Assembly (NCBI RefSeq): GCF_010500995.1
Contig: NZ_QVMK01000015.1
Span: 1-57,297, forward strand
DNA: 57,297 bases
Direction: 5' to 3'
Source of the DNA: Bacteroides sp. 224
Lineage (GTDB): Bacteria > Bacteroidota > Bacteroidia > Bacteroidales > Bacteroidaceae
The translations under genes and the position numbers were made by a program. The notes beneath the pieces are model-generated. The model had not been told where the DNA came from, ran no database searches, and saw nothing but the letters and a program-made list of their open reading frames with translations. Positions 9,347-18,556 of the stretch are shown here, one piece after another (the stretch's first letter is position 1; each line of letters begins with the position of its first letter).

Positions 9347-10009
9347 TTACCAATTAATCTCCTGAATATTATTTGCTTTTAAATATTCATTGGCACGACT
9401 AAAATGTTTGTTACCAAAAAAGCCGTTATGAGCAGATAGTGGAGAAGGATGTGCAGAGCTTAGCACCAAATGTTTATTCCGATCAATGAAAGCCCCTTTC
9501 TTTTGTGCATAAGCTCCCCAAAGAATAAACACCAAATGCTCTCGCTGTTCTGCCAATGCACGGATAGCAGCATCCGTAAATGACTCCCACCCTTTTCTTT
9601 GATGAGATCCGGCTTGATGAGCACGTACTGTCAGCGTGGCATTCAGCAACAGAACTCCCTGTTCTGCCCAACGAGTAAGATTTCCTGTTGTTGGAGGTTC
9701 GGTTCCAATATCACTCTTTATTTCTTTAAAAATATTAACTAAAGAAGGAGGAAATGGTATACCATCATTTACAGAAAAACAAAGTCCGTGAGCTTGCCCG
9801 GGACCATGATAAGGATCTTGCCCTATAATTACGACTTTTATTTTATCGAAAGGACAAAGATTAAATGCATTAAAGATAAGTTTACCGGGAGGGTATATTT
9901 GATAGGTTGTATATTCGTTTTTTACGAACTCTGTCAGTGCACGAAAATAATCTTTTTCAAATTCAGGTTGTAATTGTTCTTTCCAACTGTCTTCTATCTG
10001 TACGTTCAT
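9347..10009 (-). CDS. ung: Uracil-DNA glycosylase
   Basis: A 220-residue family 1 uracil-DNA glycosylase that removes uracil from DNA to start base-excision repair. The catalytic water-activating motif GQDPYHGPGQAHGLCFSV lies at about residues 62-79, and the DNA-intercalating loop HPSPLSAHNGFFG near the C-terminus carries the catalytic His. Length equals the family norm (about 220-229). It is convergent with lptD and lies downstream of asnA on the same strand, separated by a 124-base spacer holding an inverted repeat. Confidence 0.96.
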   Translation of the reverse strand: MNVQIEDSWKEQLQPEFEKDYFRALTEFVKNEYTTYQIYPPGKLIFNAFNLCPFDKIKVVIIGQDPYHGPGQAHGLCFSVNDGIPFPPSLVNIFKEIKSDIGTEPPTTGNLTRWAEQGVLLLNATLTVRAHQAGSHQRKGWESFTDAAIRALAEQREHLVFILWGAYAQKKGAFIDRNKHLVLSSAHPSPLSAHNGFFGNKHFSRANEYLKANNIQEINW

Positions 10010-10037
10010 TTTAGCTTTTGGGGTTTAAAGTTTGTGA

Positions 10038-10125
10038 GTTTATAAGTTTATAGATATTGTTCTACTTTGTAAAAAGTATGGCAACTAAGATACAGAAAAA
10101 CCTATAAACCCAAAAACTTATAAAC
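10038..10125. repeat. Iterated-word inverted repeat between asnA and ung
   Basis: Perfect 12-bp arms GTTTATAAGTTT (10038-10049) and AAACTTATAAAC (10114-10125). Around both arms the same words recur (TTTATAAGTTTATAG on the left; CCTATAAACC, AAACCTAAAAACCTAAA on the right), so each arm is an internally repeated A/T-rich word. It may act as a terminator for asnA. Confidence 0.5.
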
Positions 10126-10133
10126 CTAAAAAC

Positions 10134-11171
10134 CTAAATCAAAGGCATATTTAATTCCATACACTCTTTTCGCATCTCGTCCGGCCAGATGCTTGCTTGA
10201 ATCTCACCGATATGAGCTTTACGCAGATAGAATAAACAGAGTCTGGATTGTCCGATACCTCCTCCGATAGAGAGTGGTAAAGAATCGTTCATCAGTCGTT
10301 TATGAAAATAAAGTTCAAGTCGGGCTTCTTCTCCTTTTTCTTTTAACTGTTTTAATAATGCATCTTTATCTACCCGAATACCCATAGAAGAAAGTTCGAT
10401 TGAACGTTGTAAAACTTCATCCCAAACCAAAAGATCTCCATTGAGTCCAGCTAAACCATTAGAGTCAAGGGTGGTATAGTCGTCATAATCGGGTGCCCGT
10501 CCATCATGTTTCTTTCCATTACTTAATTTGCCACCTATACCTATAATAAATACGGCTCCATATTTTTTAGCAATAGCATCTTCACGACCTTTAGGATCAA
10601 GTTCCGGATAAAGTTGAAGAAGTTCTTCTGAATGTATAAAATGTATTTTAGCAGGAAGCCAAGGCTTAATTTGTGGATACATTTCGTAAACCATATATTC
10701 CGTACGAATCATGGCAGCATAAATACGATTTACGATTTCTTTCAGGAACTCAACATTTCGATCTTCGGTTGTAATAACGCGTTCCCAATCCCACTGATCT
10801 ACATATAATGAGTGTAAGTTGCCCATTTCTTCGTCCGGACGAATGGCATTCATATCTGTATAAATTCCATATCCCGGCTCAATACCATAATCGGCAAGAG
10901 TCAATCTCTTCCATTTCGCTAAAGAATGTACAACTTCTGCGCTTACCTCTCCCATATCTTTAATAGGAAAAGCCACCGGACGTTCTATTCCATTCAAATC
11001 ATCGTTAATACCCATGCCTTTCAATACAAACAAAGGTGCAGTAACACGACGCAATCTCAACTCTGAAGAGAGATTCATTTGAAAGAAATCTTTTATTTGT
11101 TTAATGCCAAGCTCTGTCTGCTTTAAATCCAACAAAGGTTTATATCCCTTTGGTTTTATCAAATAGCTCAT
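10134..11171 (-). CDS. asnA: Aspartate-ammonia ligase (asparagine synthetase A)
   Basis: A 345-residue AsnA enzyme that makes asparagine from aspartate, ammonia and ATP; the fold is related to class II aminoacyl-tRNA synthetases. The N-terminus MSYLIKPKGYKPLLDLKQTE and the C-terminal SIGGGIGQSRLCLFYLRKAHIGEIQASIWP, with the ATP-binding Arg, are characteristic. The start was placed at 11171 because the frame further upstream reads through the antisense of the tRNA gene. A TATATTTG -7 box lies about 32 bases before this start. E. coli AsnA has 330 residues. Confidence 0.96.
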   Translation of the reverse strand: MSYLIKPKGYKPLLDLKQTELGIKQIKDFFQMNLSSELRLRRVTAPLFVLKGMGINDDLNGIERPVAFPIKDMGEVSAEVVHSLAKWKRLTLADYGIEPGYGIYTDMNAIRPDEEMGNLHSLYVDQWDWERVITTEDRNVEFLKEIVNRIYAAMIRTEYMVYEMYPQIKPWLPAKIHFIHSEELLQLYPELDPKGREDAIAKKYGAVFIIGIGGKLSNGKKHDGRAPDYDDYTTLDSNGLAGLNGDLLVWDEVLQRSIELSSMGIRVDKDALLKQLKEKGEEARLELYFHKRLMNDSLPLSIGGGIGQSRLCLFYLRKAHIGEIQASIWPDEMRKECMELNMPLI

Positions 11172-11202
11172 ATATGCTGCCTTTTTATTTATTATTTGTA
11201 CG

Positions 11203-11210
11203 CAAATATA
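11203..11210 (-). promoter_or_regulatory. Predicted asnA -7 box
   Basis: TATATTTG on the minus strand (11210 to 11203) matches TAnnTTTG. Its location supports the asnA start at 11171. No clear -33 element was found. Confidence 0.45.
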
Positions 11211-11342
11211 GAAATAATATTTAATATATAATGCATATTTATCGAAATCAAGAACAAAATGATTCTTTATAGGTGATATTAACAAAAAAGAGTAATTCAT
11301 TAGGAAGCTCCCAAGTTTTTTTATACTTTTGCATTCGGATTT

Positions 11343-11415
11343 GGCTCCGTAGCTTAGTGAATAGAGCGTCAGATTCCGGTTCTGAAGGTCGCGCGTTTGA
11401 ATCGCGCCGGGGTCA
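11343..11415 (+). tRNA. tRNA-Arg (anticodon CCG)
   Basis: A full cloverleaf can be drawn: acceptor GGCTCCG (11343-11349) with CGGGGTC (11408-11414), a D-arm GCTT/GAGC, an anticodon stem TCAGA/TCTGA around the loop TTCCGGT with CCG in anticodon position, and a T-arm GCGCG/CGCGC around TTTGAAT. The discriminator is A at 11415. The CCA end is not encoded, as is usual in Bacteroides. It reads the codon CGG. Confidence 0.95.
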
Positions 11416-11420
11416 CACAG

Positions 11421-11458
11421 AAGGTCTTTGAGAGGTTTTTCATAGACCTTTATTGTTT
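11421..11458 (+). terminator. Possible tRNA-Arg terminator
   Basis: Arms AAGGTCT (11421-11427) and AGACCTT (11444-11450) are followed by TATTGTTTT. The stem is short and the loop is 16 bases, so this is a modest candidate. Confidence 0.4.
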
Positions 11459-11489
11459 TATAGAGGGTTTTGTTCAATTCTCAGATAGG

Positions 11490-11611
11490 CAGATTCTCAT
11501 TTCTCTCAGCAGCTTGAGAATATTTTCTCAACGGCTTGAGTACAAATACTCAAGAGCTTAAGAATTAATACTCAACGGCTTGAGAATAAATACTCAAACC
11601 GATGAGATTTA
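11490..11611. repeat. Tandem array of palindromes with 22-bp period
   Basis: Units begin at 11512, 11534, 11556, 11578 and 11600, exactly 22 bp apart, with a decayed unit at 11490. The core is CTTGAG-N7-8-CTCAA followed by CG or GA; the second unit is a clean palindrome (TTGAGTA-CAAA-TACTCAA), the others carry one or more changes, and the last keeps only GATGAGA. It lies between tRNA-Arg and the ECF sigma gene. The rest of 11416-11745 holds no supported gene. Confidence 0.7.
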
Positions 11612-11705
11612 GCCTTAACTTGAGCCCCACCATTTCATGAGGCTGAGTATTGAATAATCCAGGTTGCTAAATTTCCAAGAATAAATCACATTCAAATTAT
11701 TTTCA

Positions 11706-11713
11706 TATATTTG
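11706..11713 (+). promoter_or_regulatory. Predicted -7 box of the ECF sigma gene
   Basis: TATATTTG matches TAnnTTTG and ends 32 bases before the sigma-factor ATG. No convincing -33 element was found at the expected distance. Confidence 0.45.
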
Positions 11714-11745
11714 TATGGTCTTAAACTATTACGCCCTAATTTGGA

Positions 11746-12294
11746 ATGGATATAGTCGATAAAATTAGAACAGGAGATGAAAAAGCATTCAAGCAACTTT
11801 TCCTGAAATTCTATCCTCTGTTATGTGGGATAGCCGACAACTATCTCAAAGACGAAAATCTCAGCAAAGATATGGCTCAGGAAGCTTTTATCAGGCTGTG
11901 GAATAAAAAAGAAGGTTTCGAGCACCTGCTGGCTATTAAATCATTTCTATTCATTACTGTCAAAAATCTTTGCCTGAACCATATACGCGATCACAGAACA
12001 GAATCATTACCCATCACAGAAATATCGGATAACCCCGAAGCGGATTTCGAAGCTATTTTGTTAGAAGAAGAAGCCATCAATCTTTTATATACAGCCATCA
12101 ACCAATTGCCTTCTCAAAGCAGCAAAATTATAAAGATGTCTATAAAAGGGTTAAAGAATCAAGAAATTGCAGAGAAATTGGGCATATCAGTCAACACTGT
12201 CAAAACGTTAAAATATAATGCCATTAAAAAGCTAAAAGATATTCTGAAAGAAAACATCGTTATTCTACTTTTTTTCATGAAGCTTATGGGCTAA
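11746..12294 (+). CDS. ECF-type RNA polymerase sigma factor
   Basis: A 182-residue sigma-70 family protein with only regions 2 and 4, as in ECF factors. Region 2 is seen in FYPLLCGIADNYLKDENLSKDMAQEAFIRLWNKK; region 4 in INQLPSQSSKIIKMSIKGLKNQEIAEKLGISVNTVKTLKYNAIKKLK, with the helix-turn-helix. It directs RNA polymerase to target promoters when released from its anti-sigma partner. The next gene is a FecR-type anti-sigma factor and then a SusC with an STN domain, the classical set for transport-coupled signalling in Bacteroidetes. The likely regulon is the SusC-to-peptidase locus that follows. The C-terminus ends in a hydrophobic tail (IVILLFFMKLMG), which is unusual for a cytosolic sigma factor. 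Confidence 0.93.
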   Translation: MDIVDKIRTGDEKAFKQLFLKFYPLLCGIADNYLKDENLSKDMAQEAFIRLWNKKEGFEHLLAIKSFLFITVKNLCLNHIRDHRTESLPITEISDNPEADFEAILLEEEAINLLYTAINQLPSQSSKIIKMSIKGLKNQEIAEKLGISVNTVKTLKYNAIKKLKDILKENIVILLFFMKLMG

Positions 12295-12470
12295 TTAGCA
12301 AGAAAATCACTTTCCTAAGAAAAAAAACGCTTTCTCCATTCATCCTTTTTTGCATTTACGTGTTTTAATTAACAGAGAGGGGAAATAATCTGATTATTTA
12401 TGCAATAACAGATTGTTTGCTTTCAAAGCATATCTATATCACATAGTTAAAACTAATACGCGTATAAAGG

Positions 12471-13643
12471 ATGAAAACATTTAATATACATTCACAGATA
12501 GCTGAACTGATAGCGAAAGACTTAACGTCCGTCATATCCGATAGTGAAAAACAAGAACTGGAAAGCTGGCTGAATGCAAAAAAAGAGCATCGCCTTATTT
12601 ATAATAAGATTAAAAGCAGATTAGAAAACAAAGAGAATAAATCATATTACGACTCTAAAGAACTTATAAAAGAATGGAATAAGCTTCATAAAACCATTCC
12701 TTTCAAAAGAAAAAAGAAAGCCCTTACATTTATAAAATATGCAGCAGCAACTGCCGCAATCATTGTTATGGGGATATTTATGTATAATTATACCGATAAG
12801 TATTATAGTGAACCGCTAAACATTGTTCAGGCGCCACTCATCCCTCCCGGCACCAATAAGGCGGTCTTAACATTGGCCGACGGAAAACAAATTATATTGG
12901 AAGAGGTTCAGGAAGACAGCATAAGCGCTTCCGGCTCATTTATAGAGAAAAAAGAAGGCTCTTTAAAGTATCTTGAAAACGAGCAGATAGTTGAGCCTCA
13001 ACTAAACACATTATACATACCTAAGGGTGGCGAGTACAAACTTATTCTATCGGACGGAACCACCGTGTGGCTAAATTCAGATACAGAAATAACTTATCCC
13101 GTGAAATTTACCGGAAAAGAGCGCCTTGTAATGATTAAAGGAGAGGCTTTTTTCGATGTACAAAAGAATCCCGATCAGCCTTTTATAGTAAAAACCCAAG
13201 AAGATATATGCGTTAAAGTATTGGGAACTCAATTCAATATTTCGGCTTATGAAACCGATGCATCTATTACAACTACGGTAAATACCGGAAAAGTGGAAAT
13301 GGGTAGCCATAGTCGGCAAGTGATTATTGAGCCTCATTACCAAGTTATTTTCAACAAAAAAGAAATGTACTTTAGTAAGATAGCCGTAGATTCCGATACG
13401 TATTCGGCATGGAAAGACGGCAAATTCATCTTCGACAACAAACGCCTTGAGGACATTATGAAAACACTTGCCAGATGGTACGACGTAAGCATCGAGTATG
13501 AAGATGAATCGGTAAAAGACATTCGCTTCAGCGGCGATCTGGAACGATACAAAGACTTCTCAACTTCTTTGAAGATGCTTGAAAAAGTAACAAAGATTAA
13601 ATTTAAAATAAGCGAAACCACTATTAATGTTTTTAAACTGTAA
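12471..13643 (+). CDS. FecR-type transmembrane anti-sigma factor
   Basis: A 390-residue inner-membrane protein. The first 85 or so residues are cytoplasmic and would hold the sigma factor; one membrane segment follows (FIKYAAATAAIIVMGIFMYNY, about 88-108); the rest is periplasmic with a FecR domain (TLYIPKGGEYKLILSDGTTVWLNSDTEITYPVKF) and a C-terminal DUF4974 domain (FDNKRLEDIMKTLARWYDVSIEYED). It should receive a signal from the STN domain of the SusC protein encoded next and free the sigma factor. The 176-base gap before it contains no supported gene. Confidence 0.93.
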   Translation: MKTFNIHSQIAELIAKDLTSVISDSEKQELESWLNAKKEHRLIYNKIKSRLENKENKSYYDSKELIKEWNKLHKTIPFKRKKKALTFIKYAAATAAIIVMGIFMYNYTDKYYSEPLNIVQAPLIPPGTNKAVLTLADGKQIILEEVQEDSISASGSFIEKKEGSLKYLENEQIVEPQLNTLYIPKGGEYKLILSDGTTVWLNSDTEITYPVKFTGKERLVMIKGEAFFDVQKNPDQPFIVKTQEDICVKVLGTQFNISAYETDASITTTVNTGKVEMGSHSRQVIIEPHYQVIFNKKEMYFSKIAVDSDTYSAWKDGKFIFDNKRLEDIMKTLARWYDVSIEYEDESVKDIRFSGDLERYKDFSTSLKMLEKVTKIKFKISETTINVFKL

Positions 13644-13656
13644 AATTTCCGTATTT

Positions 13657-16600
13657 ATGAAGAAGGCAAAGAATTTTTATGCCTTAAGACATCGTAAAGA
13701 CTGGCTTAAGAATCTCAGTATGATGAGGGTATTTTTTATACTCTTGGTATTAATCGCTTTTGCTATTCCGGCTAAAGGATTCTCACAACGGAACATCTCA
13801 TTAGACCTTGAGAATTCGAACTTGGTCGAAATTATCAAAGCCGTAAGAAACTCGTCGGGATATCGTTTCCTATATAGCGACAATGAAGTGAGTAGGTACA
13901 ACAACCGAGACTTCAAGGTGAACAACGCAGGTATGAAGGAAGTAATGGAGGAACTTCTGAAAGAAACATCATTGACTTATGAAGTTGAAAATGAAGTAAT
14001 TATCATTAAGCCTAAAAATGAAGAAACACGCCAGGCTCCGGGCAACATTATCATCAGAGGAAAAGTGGTGGATCAGTATGGAGCAACTCTTCCGGGTGCT
14101 TCGATTCGCATAAAAGAAACCCAAACCGGTACTATAACAAACGACGAAGGTAGCTTTGCGTTTTCTGTACCTAAAACAAAAGAAGATATCATACTCGTAA
14201 TTTCTTTTGTGGGTTTGAAAACAAAAGAGGTTAAATACACCGGACAGAAAGATTTACGGGTAATGCTGGTGGAAGATGAAGAACAAATGGAGGAGGTAAT
14301 CGTTACAGGTATCTTCACGCGAAAGAAAGAAGGATTTACCGGTTCTACTACAAAGATTACGCACGAAGAAATAAAACAATATGCTTCGGGCAATGTATTG
14401 AAGGCACTTGAAATTGTAGACCCCAGCTTTAAAATAGAAACCAGCAACCTTGCCGGGTCTAACCCGAATGCGGTAGCCAATTTCTCATTAAGAGGTCAGG
14501 CCAGTTTGGGCGATTATATGGAAAATGATGCTGTAATGCTGCGTGGAGATTATAATAGCCGCCCCAATCAACCGCTATTCGTGTTGGATGGTGTTATTGG
14601 AGTATCGTCTACCGCCATTACCGACATCGACCCCGATCAGGTAGAGTCTATCACGATTCTGAAAGATGCAGCGGCCACCGTAATTTATGGTTCGGAAGCT
14701 GCCAACGGAGTAGTTGTAGTAGAAACAAGACGTCCGGTATCCGGAAAGTTAAGATTCTCGTATAGTGGAGTATATGGACTTTCAACCCCCGATTTGAGCC
14801 AGTATAACCTTGCTGATGCACGCGAAAAACTCGAAATCGAAGAACTTGCAGGATATTATAACACCAACGACATTGAAATTCTAAGATACTACACCACCCT
14901 GAAACGTCAGGTAGAAAAAGGAGTAGATACCGACTGGCTTGCCAAACCGGTGCAGAATGCATTTACTCATCGCCACGGGTTAAACATCGAAGGAGGAGAA
15001 CAATCGCTCAGATACAAAGTTTATTTGGGTGCCAGTTTCGCGCCCGGTGTTATGAGAAATACCGACCTGAACACAAAGAGCGGACGCGTTGATGTTCAAT
15101 ATCGTTCGGGCAAATTTATGTTTATGAATCAAACATATTTGGATTATTCAAAAGGTCGTCGGGAGTCTAATTACGGACAATTTTCATTGTATACTCAAAT
15201 GAATCCTTACTACACTCCATACGATGAATATGGTAACATTAAGAAAAATCTTAGTCCCAATCTCGCTATTGGCGGTTACGACCCCAAACAGTTAAATCCG
15301 CTTTGGAATACATTGTTCGACTCCAGAAACGAAACACAAGGGTTCACTGTAAAAGAAGCCCTCAAAGTAGAGTACAATCCGATAGAAAATATGCGTCTGG
15401 CTGCCGATTTCACAATCAGCAGGTTTGATGAAAGTGTAGATATCTTCAAATCGACAGAACACACCGAAATGGAATACTTTACAGACCCTTCACGCAAAGG
15501 AAGCTTTACCAAATCCGAAAGAGAAGGCTGGGATTACCGATTGATGCTTACAGGATCTTACAATAAATTGTTCAACAAAGATCATTTAATGTCACTCTAC
15601 GCTCAATATATGATGAATGAGAGTTACAATACAAACTATTCATTAAACATGAGCGGATATCCTAACGATAAATTATCAGAGTTTTACATGGGTACTACAT
15701 ACAACAGTTTAGGAGGAAATGAAAGCCGGACACGTAAGTTGGGTTTTGCTTTCACGGCCAACTACTCTTATAAAGAACGGTATGCATTTGACTATAGTAT
15801 GCGTTTGGATGCTTCCTCACAGTTTGGTAAAGACAAACGGTTCGCCCCTTTCTGGTCGGTTGGAGCACGCTGGAATGCAAACAAGGAAAAATTCATTAAA
15901 GACCTGAATGTATTCGACGAATTGGTTCTCAGAACCTCTTATGGTATAACCGGTGTGCAAGGGTTCGACTCTTACCAGGCGCTACAGATGTACACCTATA
16001 CCAATACCATGAAAGAGTATCTCAGTTCGGACGTAATAGGTGCCGAATTATACAGCATGGGAAATCCGGATTTGAAATGGCAACAAACCAAAAACTACAA
16101 TGCTGCTCTTGATTTCACCATTCTAAAAGGTTTGGTTAGTCTTAAATTAGAGTATTATTACAAATACACGGATAATATGTTGTTAGGACTGAATATGGCA
16201 CCATCTACCGGATTCACAAGCATTCAAGACAATCTGGGGTGTATATCCAACAAAGGATTTGAATTTGGTTTCAGACTGACTCCTTATAAAGATGCTTCTA
16301 AACAAGCATACTGGAATATTTTAGTAAACGGAGTACGCAACCGCAGTAAAATTGAAAAAATATCCGATGCGTTGAAACAACAGAACGAAGACCAGAAAAA
16401 CAAAATGGGCGAATATAACCGTCCGCTACCCGTTTACGAGAGCGGATACTCTCCGAGTGCTATATGGGCAGTGCAATCTGCCGGTATCGATGCAGTAACC
16501 GGAAAGGAAATATTCATCACCCGGGAAGGAGAACTAACCACCCAATGGTCGACAAATGATCTTGTAAGAGTGGGAGATACAGAACCTGATTGGTCGGGAA

Positions 16601-17076
16601 CATTGGCATCGACCTTTGCCTATAAAGGTCTTACATTAACCGTAGCAGGAAGATACACCTTTGGCGGACAAAAATACAATCGTACTTTAGTAGATAAGGT
16701 AGAGAATGCCGACTTACGCCTGAACGTAGATAAAAGAGTATTGTACGACCGCTGGCAAAAGCCGGGAGATGTTGCTTCTTTCAAAGGTCTTTCCGGAAGC
16801 GACCCAAGCAGTGAGTATCTGACTACATTAAGAGATATAACCAAATCTACTTCGCGGTTTGTTATGAAGAATAATGAGTTCGCTATTTCAACCATCAACC
16901 TCTCTTATCGCATGGACAACAAAAAACACCCATTCCTTAACCGCTTGGGAGTAAGTGCTGCAACTGTAGGTTGCTACTTTGAAGACATTCTTCGGTTATC
17001 TACCATTAAAATGGAAAGAGGGATAGAATATCCTTTCTCCAGATCTTACTCAATGTCTTTAAACCTAATATTTTAA
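13657..17076 (+). CDS. SusC-like TonB-dependent transporter with STN signalling domain
   Basis: A 1139-residue outer-membrane transporter. After a signal sequence (ILLVLIAFAIPAKGFSQ) comes an STN domain (about 40-115, ISLDLENSNLVEIIKAVRNSSGYRF), a carboxypeptidase-D-like regulatory fold (IIIRGKVVDQYGATLPGASIRI), a TonB-box-like EEVIVTG, a plug with LFVLDGVIG and VESITILKDAAATVIYGSEAANGV, and a 22-strand-type barrel ending in LNLIF. The STN domain is what couples uptake to the FecR and sigma pair. The Met at 13657 was chosen over 13627, since the latter overlaps fecR and adds ten odd residues. Substrate is unknown, though the downstream peptidase points to peptides. Confidence 0.94.
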   Translation: MKKAKNFYALRHRKDWLKNLSMMRVFFILLVLIAFAIPAKGFSQRNISLDLENSNLVEIIKAVRNSSGYRFLYSDNEVSRYNNRDFKVNNAGMKEVMEELLKETSLTYEVENEVIIIKPKNEETRQAPGNIIIRGKVVDQYGATLPGASIRIKETQTGTITNDEGSFAFSVPKTKEDIILVISFVGLKTKEVKYTGQKDLRVMLVEDEEQMEEVIVTGIFTRKKEGFTGSTTKITHEEIKQYASGNVLKALEIVDPSFKIETSNLAGSNPNAVANFSLRGQASLGDYMENDAVMLRGDYNSRPNQPLFVLDGVIGVSSTAITDIDPDQVESITILKDAAATVIYGSEAANGVVVVETRRPVSGKLRFSYSGVYGLSTPDLSQYNLADAREKLEIEELAGYYNTNDIEILRYYTTLKRQVEKGVDTDWLAKPVQNAFTHRHGLNIEGGEQSLRYKVYLGASFAPGVMRNTDLNTKSGRVDVQYRSGKFMFMNQTYLDYSKGRRESNYGQFSLYTQMNPYYTPYDEYGNIKKNLSPNLAIGGYDPKQLNPLWNTLFDSRNETQGFTVKEALKVEYNPIENMRLAADFTISRFDESVDIFKSTEHTEMEYFTDPSRKGSFTKSEREGWDYRLMLTGSYNKLFNKDHLMSLYAQYMMNESYNTNYSLNMSGYPNDKLSEFYMGTTYNSLGGNESRTRKLGFAFTANYSYKERYAFDYSMRLDASSQFGKDKRFAPFWSVGARWNANKEKFIKDLNVFDELVLRTSYGITGVQGFDSYQALQMYTYTNTMKEYLSSDVIGAELYSMGNPDLKWQQTKNYNAALDFTILKGLVSLKLEYYYKYTDNMLLGLNMAPSTGFTSIQDNLGCISNKGFEFGFRLTPYKDASKQAYWNILVNGVRNRSKIEKISDALKQQNEDQKNKMGEYNRPLPVYESGYSPSAIWAVQSAGIDAVTGKEIFITREGELTTQWSTNDLVRVGDTEPDWSGTLASTFAYKGLTLTVAGRYTFGGQKYNRTLVDKVENADLRLNVDKRVLYDRWQKPGDVASFKGLSGSDPSSEYLTTLRDITKSTSRFVMKNNEFAISTINLSYRMDNKKHPFLNRLGVSAATVGCYFEDILRLSTIKMERGIEYPFSRSYSMSLNLIF

Positions 17077-17084
17077 TAAATTAT

Positions 17085-17090
17085 AAGGAG
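17085..17090 (+). promoter_or_regulatory. Strong ribosome binding site before susD-like gene
   Basis: AAGGAG ends eight bases before the ATG at 17099. Shine-Dalgarno sites are rare in this organism, so this one is notable. Confidence 0.6.
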
Positions 17091-17098
17091 AACTTATT

Positions 17099-18532
17099 AT
17101 GAAGAATAATATATATATCATACTATTTATATTCGGCTTCCTCTTTATTTCTTGCGAAAGCTGGCTGGATGTAAAACCCCAAAAGCTTACAGAAGAGGAA
17201 GAGCTTTTTTCGAGAGAACAAGGCTTTAAAGAAGCTTTAACCGGGGTTTATATCAAAATGGCATCTACCGATCAGTATGCCACTACCCTAACGTATGGTT
17301 TTATGGACATTTTGGCTCAACGCTATCGTTTCAGCAACAGTAGCTTAAATTATCAGGATCCCGATTACTACAATTTCAATTCAACTTTAAACGAATCGAG
17401 AATGAATGGAATATGGAAGAACTTGTATAACGATATAGCCAATCTTAATAATCTGCTGACATGGATCGAAAAAAATGCTTCTGTTTTAATCAGTCCCAAC
17501 TATTATGAAATAATTAAAGGAGAGGCTTTAGGATTAAGAGCATTTCTACACTTTGATCTTTTAAGAATGTATGGTCCGGGTTATGACCCCGGTAAGCCTC
17601 AAGACAGAAATAATCAGTTGAGCATCGTTTACCGCACCGAATTTAACCGGGATGTATTGAACGCATCTACATTCTCGGAAGCAGGAGAACTTATTATCAA
17701 AGATTTATTGGAAGCCGAATCATTATTAAAAGAAACAGATCCTTTAGATTTCAGTTTCCCGGTGGTTTATCCCGGCGAAAATTCGAAAGACGGATTTCTG
17801 GTGTACCGCTATAAGCGAATGAATTATTATGCCGTACAAGCGCTTCTTGCCCGTGTATACTTATATATAGGCAACAAAACCAAAGCTGCGGAATATGCCA
17901 ATAAAGTAATAGAGAGTCAACAATTCAAATTAGTACTGGACAATAACCAAGACAGGGTATATTCTACCGAATTGATATTCTCTTTACACGTACACAAGTT
18001 TGTAGATACAATCGAGAAAGACTTTAACGGCAGGGCCAGTTATGTGATCAACGATTACGACTTCTTCAAAGAACAAATGAATGTGGATGCAGACGGAACC
18101 AATGACATCCGCGTGCGTCCCGGAAGTGGCTTTGAATACGAAAATGGTGTCAGAGTATGCCAAAAGTTCAATCAAACAGGATTATGGTATTCTACTACCG
18201 GCACCATGCCATTAATCAGACTTCCTGAGATGTATTATATATTGGCCGAATGTGCTACCGATTATACTACTTCTTACAATTACCTGAACATGGTGCGCGG
18301 AGCAAGAGGTAGCGGCCGGGTTACTTACGACACAGAAGAAGAAAAGATGGAGCAGATTGGAATAGAATACAGAAAAGAGTTCTATGGCGAAGGCCAACTT
18401 TGGTATTTTTATAAAAGAACAGGAGCTAAGACTTTCCTTCATTTGCCGGCCGAAGTAGGTCAATTATCTCCCGATCAATATAAATTCCGCACACCCGATA
18501 ATGAATCTATTTTCGGAGGAACAGTTAACTAA
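17099..18532 (+). CDS. SusD/RagB-family nutrient-binding lipoprotein
   Basis: A 477-residue surface lipoprotein that forms the lid of the SusC transporter encoded 22 bases upstream. The lipoprotein signal ends at FLFISCESWLDVKPQ, followed by the SusD TPR-rich fold; typical segments are KGEALGLRAFLHFDLLRMYGPGYD and LIRLPEMYYILAECA, and REFYGEGQLWYFYKR near the C-terminus. It begins with an unusually strong ribosome binding site. The substrate cannot be read from the sequence. Confidence 0.94.
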   Translation: MKNNIYIILFIFGFLFISCESWLDVKPQKLTEEEELFSREQGFKEALTGVYIKMASTDQYATTLTYGFMDILAQRYRFSNSSLNYQDPDYYNFNSTLNESRMNGIWKNLYNDIANLNNLLTWIEKNASVLISPNYYEIIKGEALGLRAFLHFDLLRMYGPGYDPGKPQDRNNQLSIVYRTEFNRDVLNASTFSEAGELIIKDLLEAESLLKETDPLDFSFPVVYPGENSKDGFLVYRYKRMNYYAVQALLARVYLYIGNKTKAAEYANKVIESQQFKLVLDNNQDRVYSTELIFSLHVHKFVDTIEKDFNGRASYVINDYDFFKEQMNVDADGTNDIRVRPGSGFEYENGVRVCQKFNQTGLWYSTTGTMPLIRLPEMYYILAECATDYTTSYNYLNMVRGARGSGRVTYDTEEEKMEQIGIEYRKEFYGEGQLWYFYKRTGAKTFLHLPAEVGQLSPDQYKFRTPDNESIFGGTVN

Positions 18533-18556
18533 TATCAATTCTACAAAAACATAAAA

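Noticed and set aside
11172..11477. N-terminal extension of asnA by 102 codons
   Set aside because: The extra frame reads through the antisense of tRNA-Arg (the phrase DPGAIQTRDLQNRNL is a typical tRNA mistranslation) and an AT-rich promoter region; AsnA homologs begin at MSYLIKPKGY.
11490..11611. CRISPR array
   Set aside because: Units follow each other directly, with no unique spacers and no cas genes. The same applies to the array at 30704-30788.
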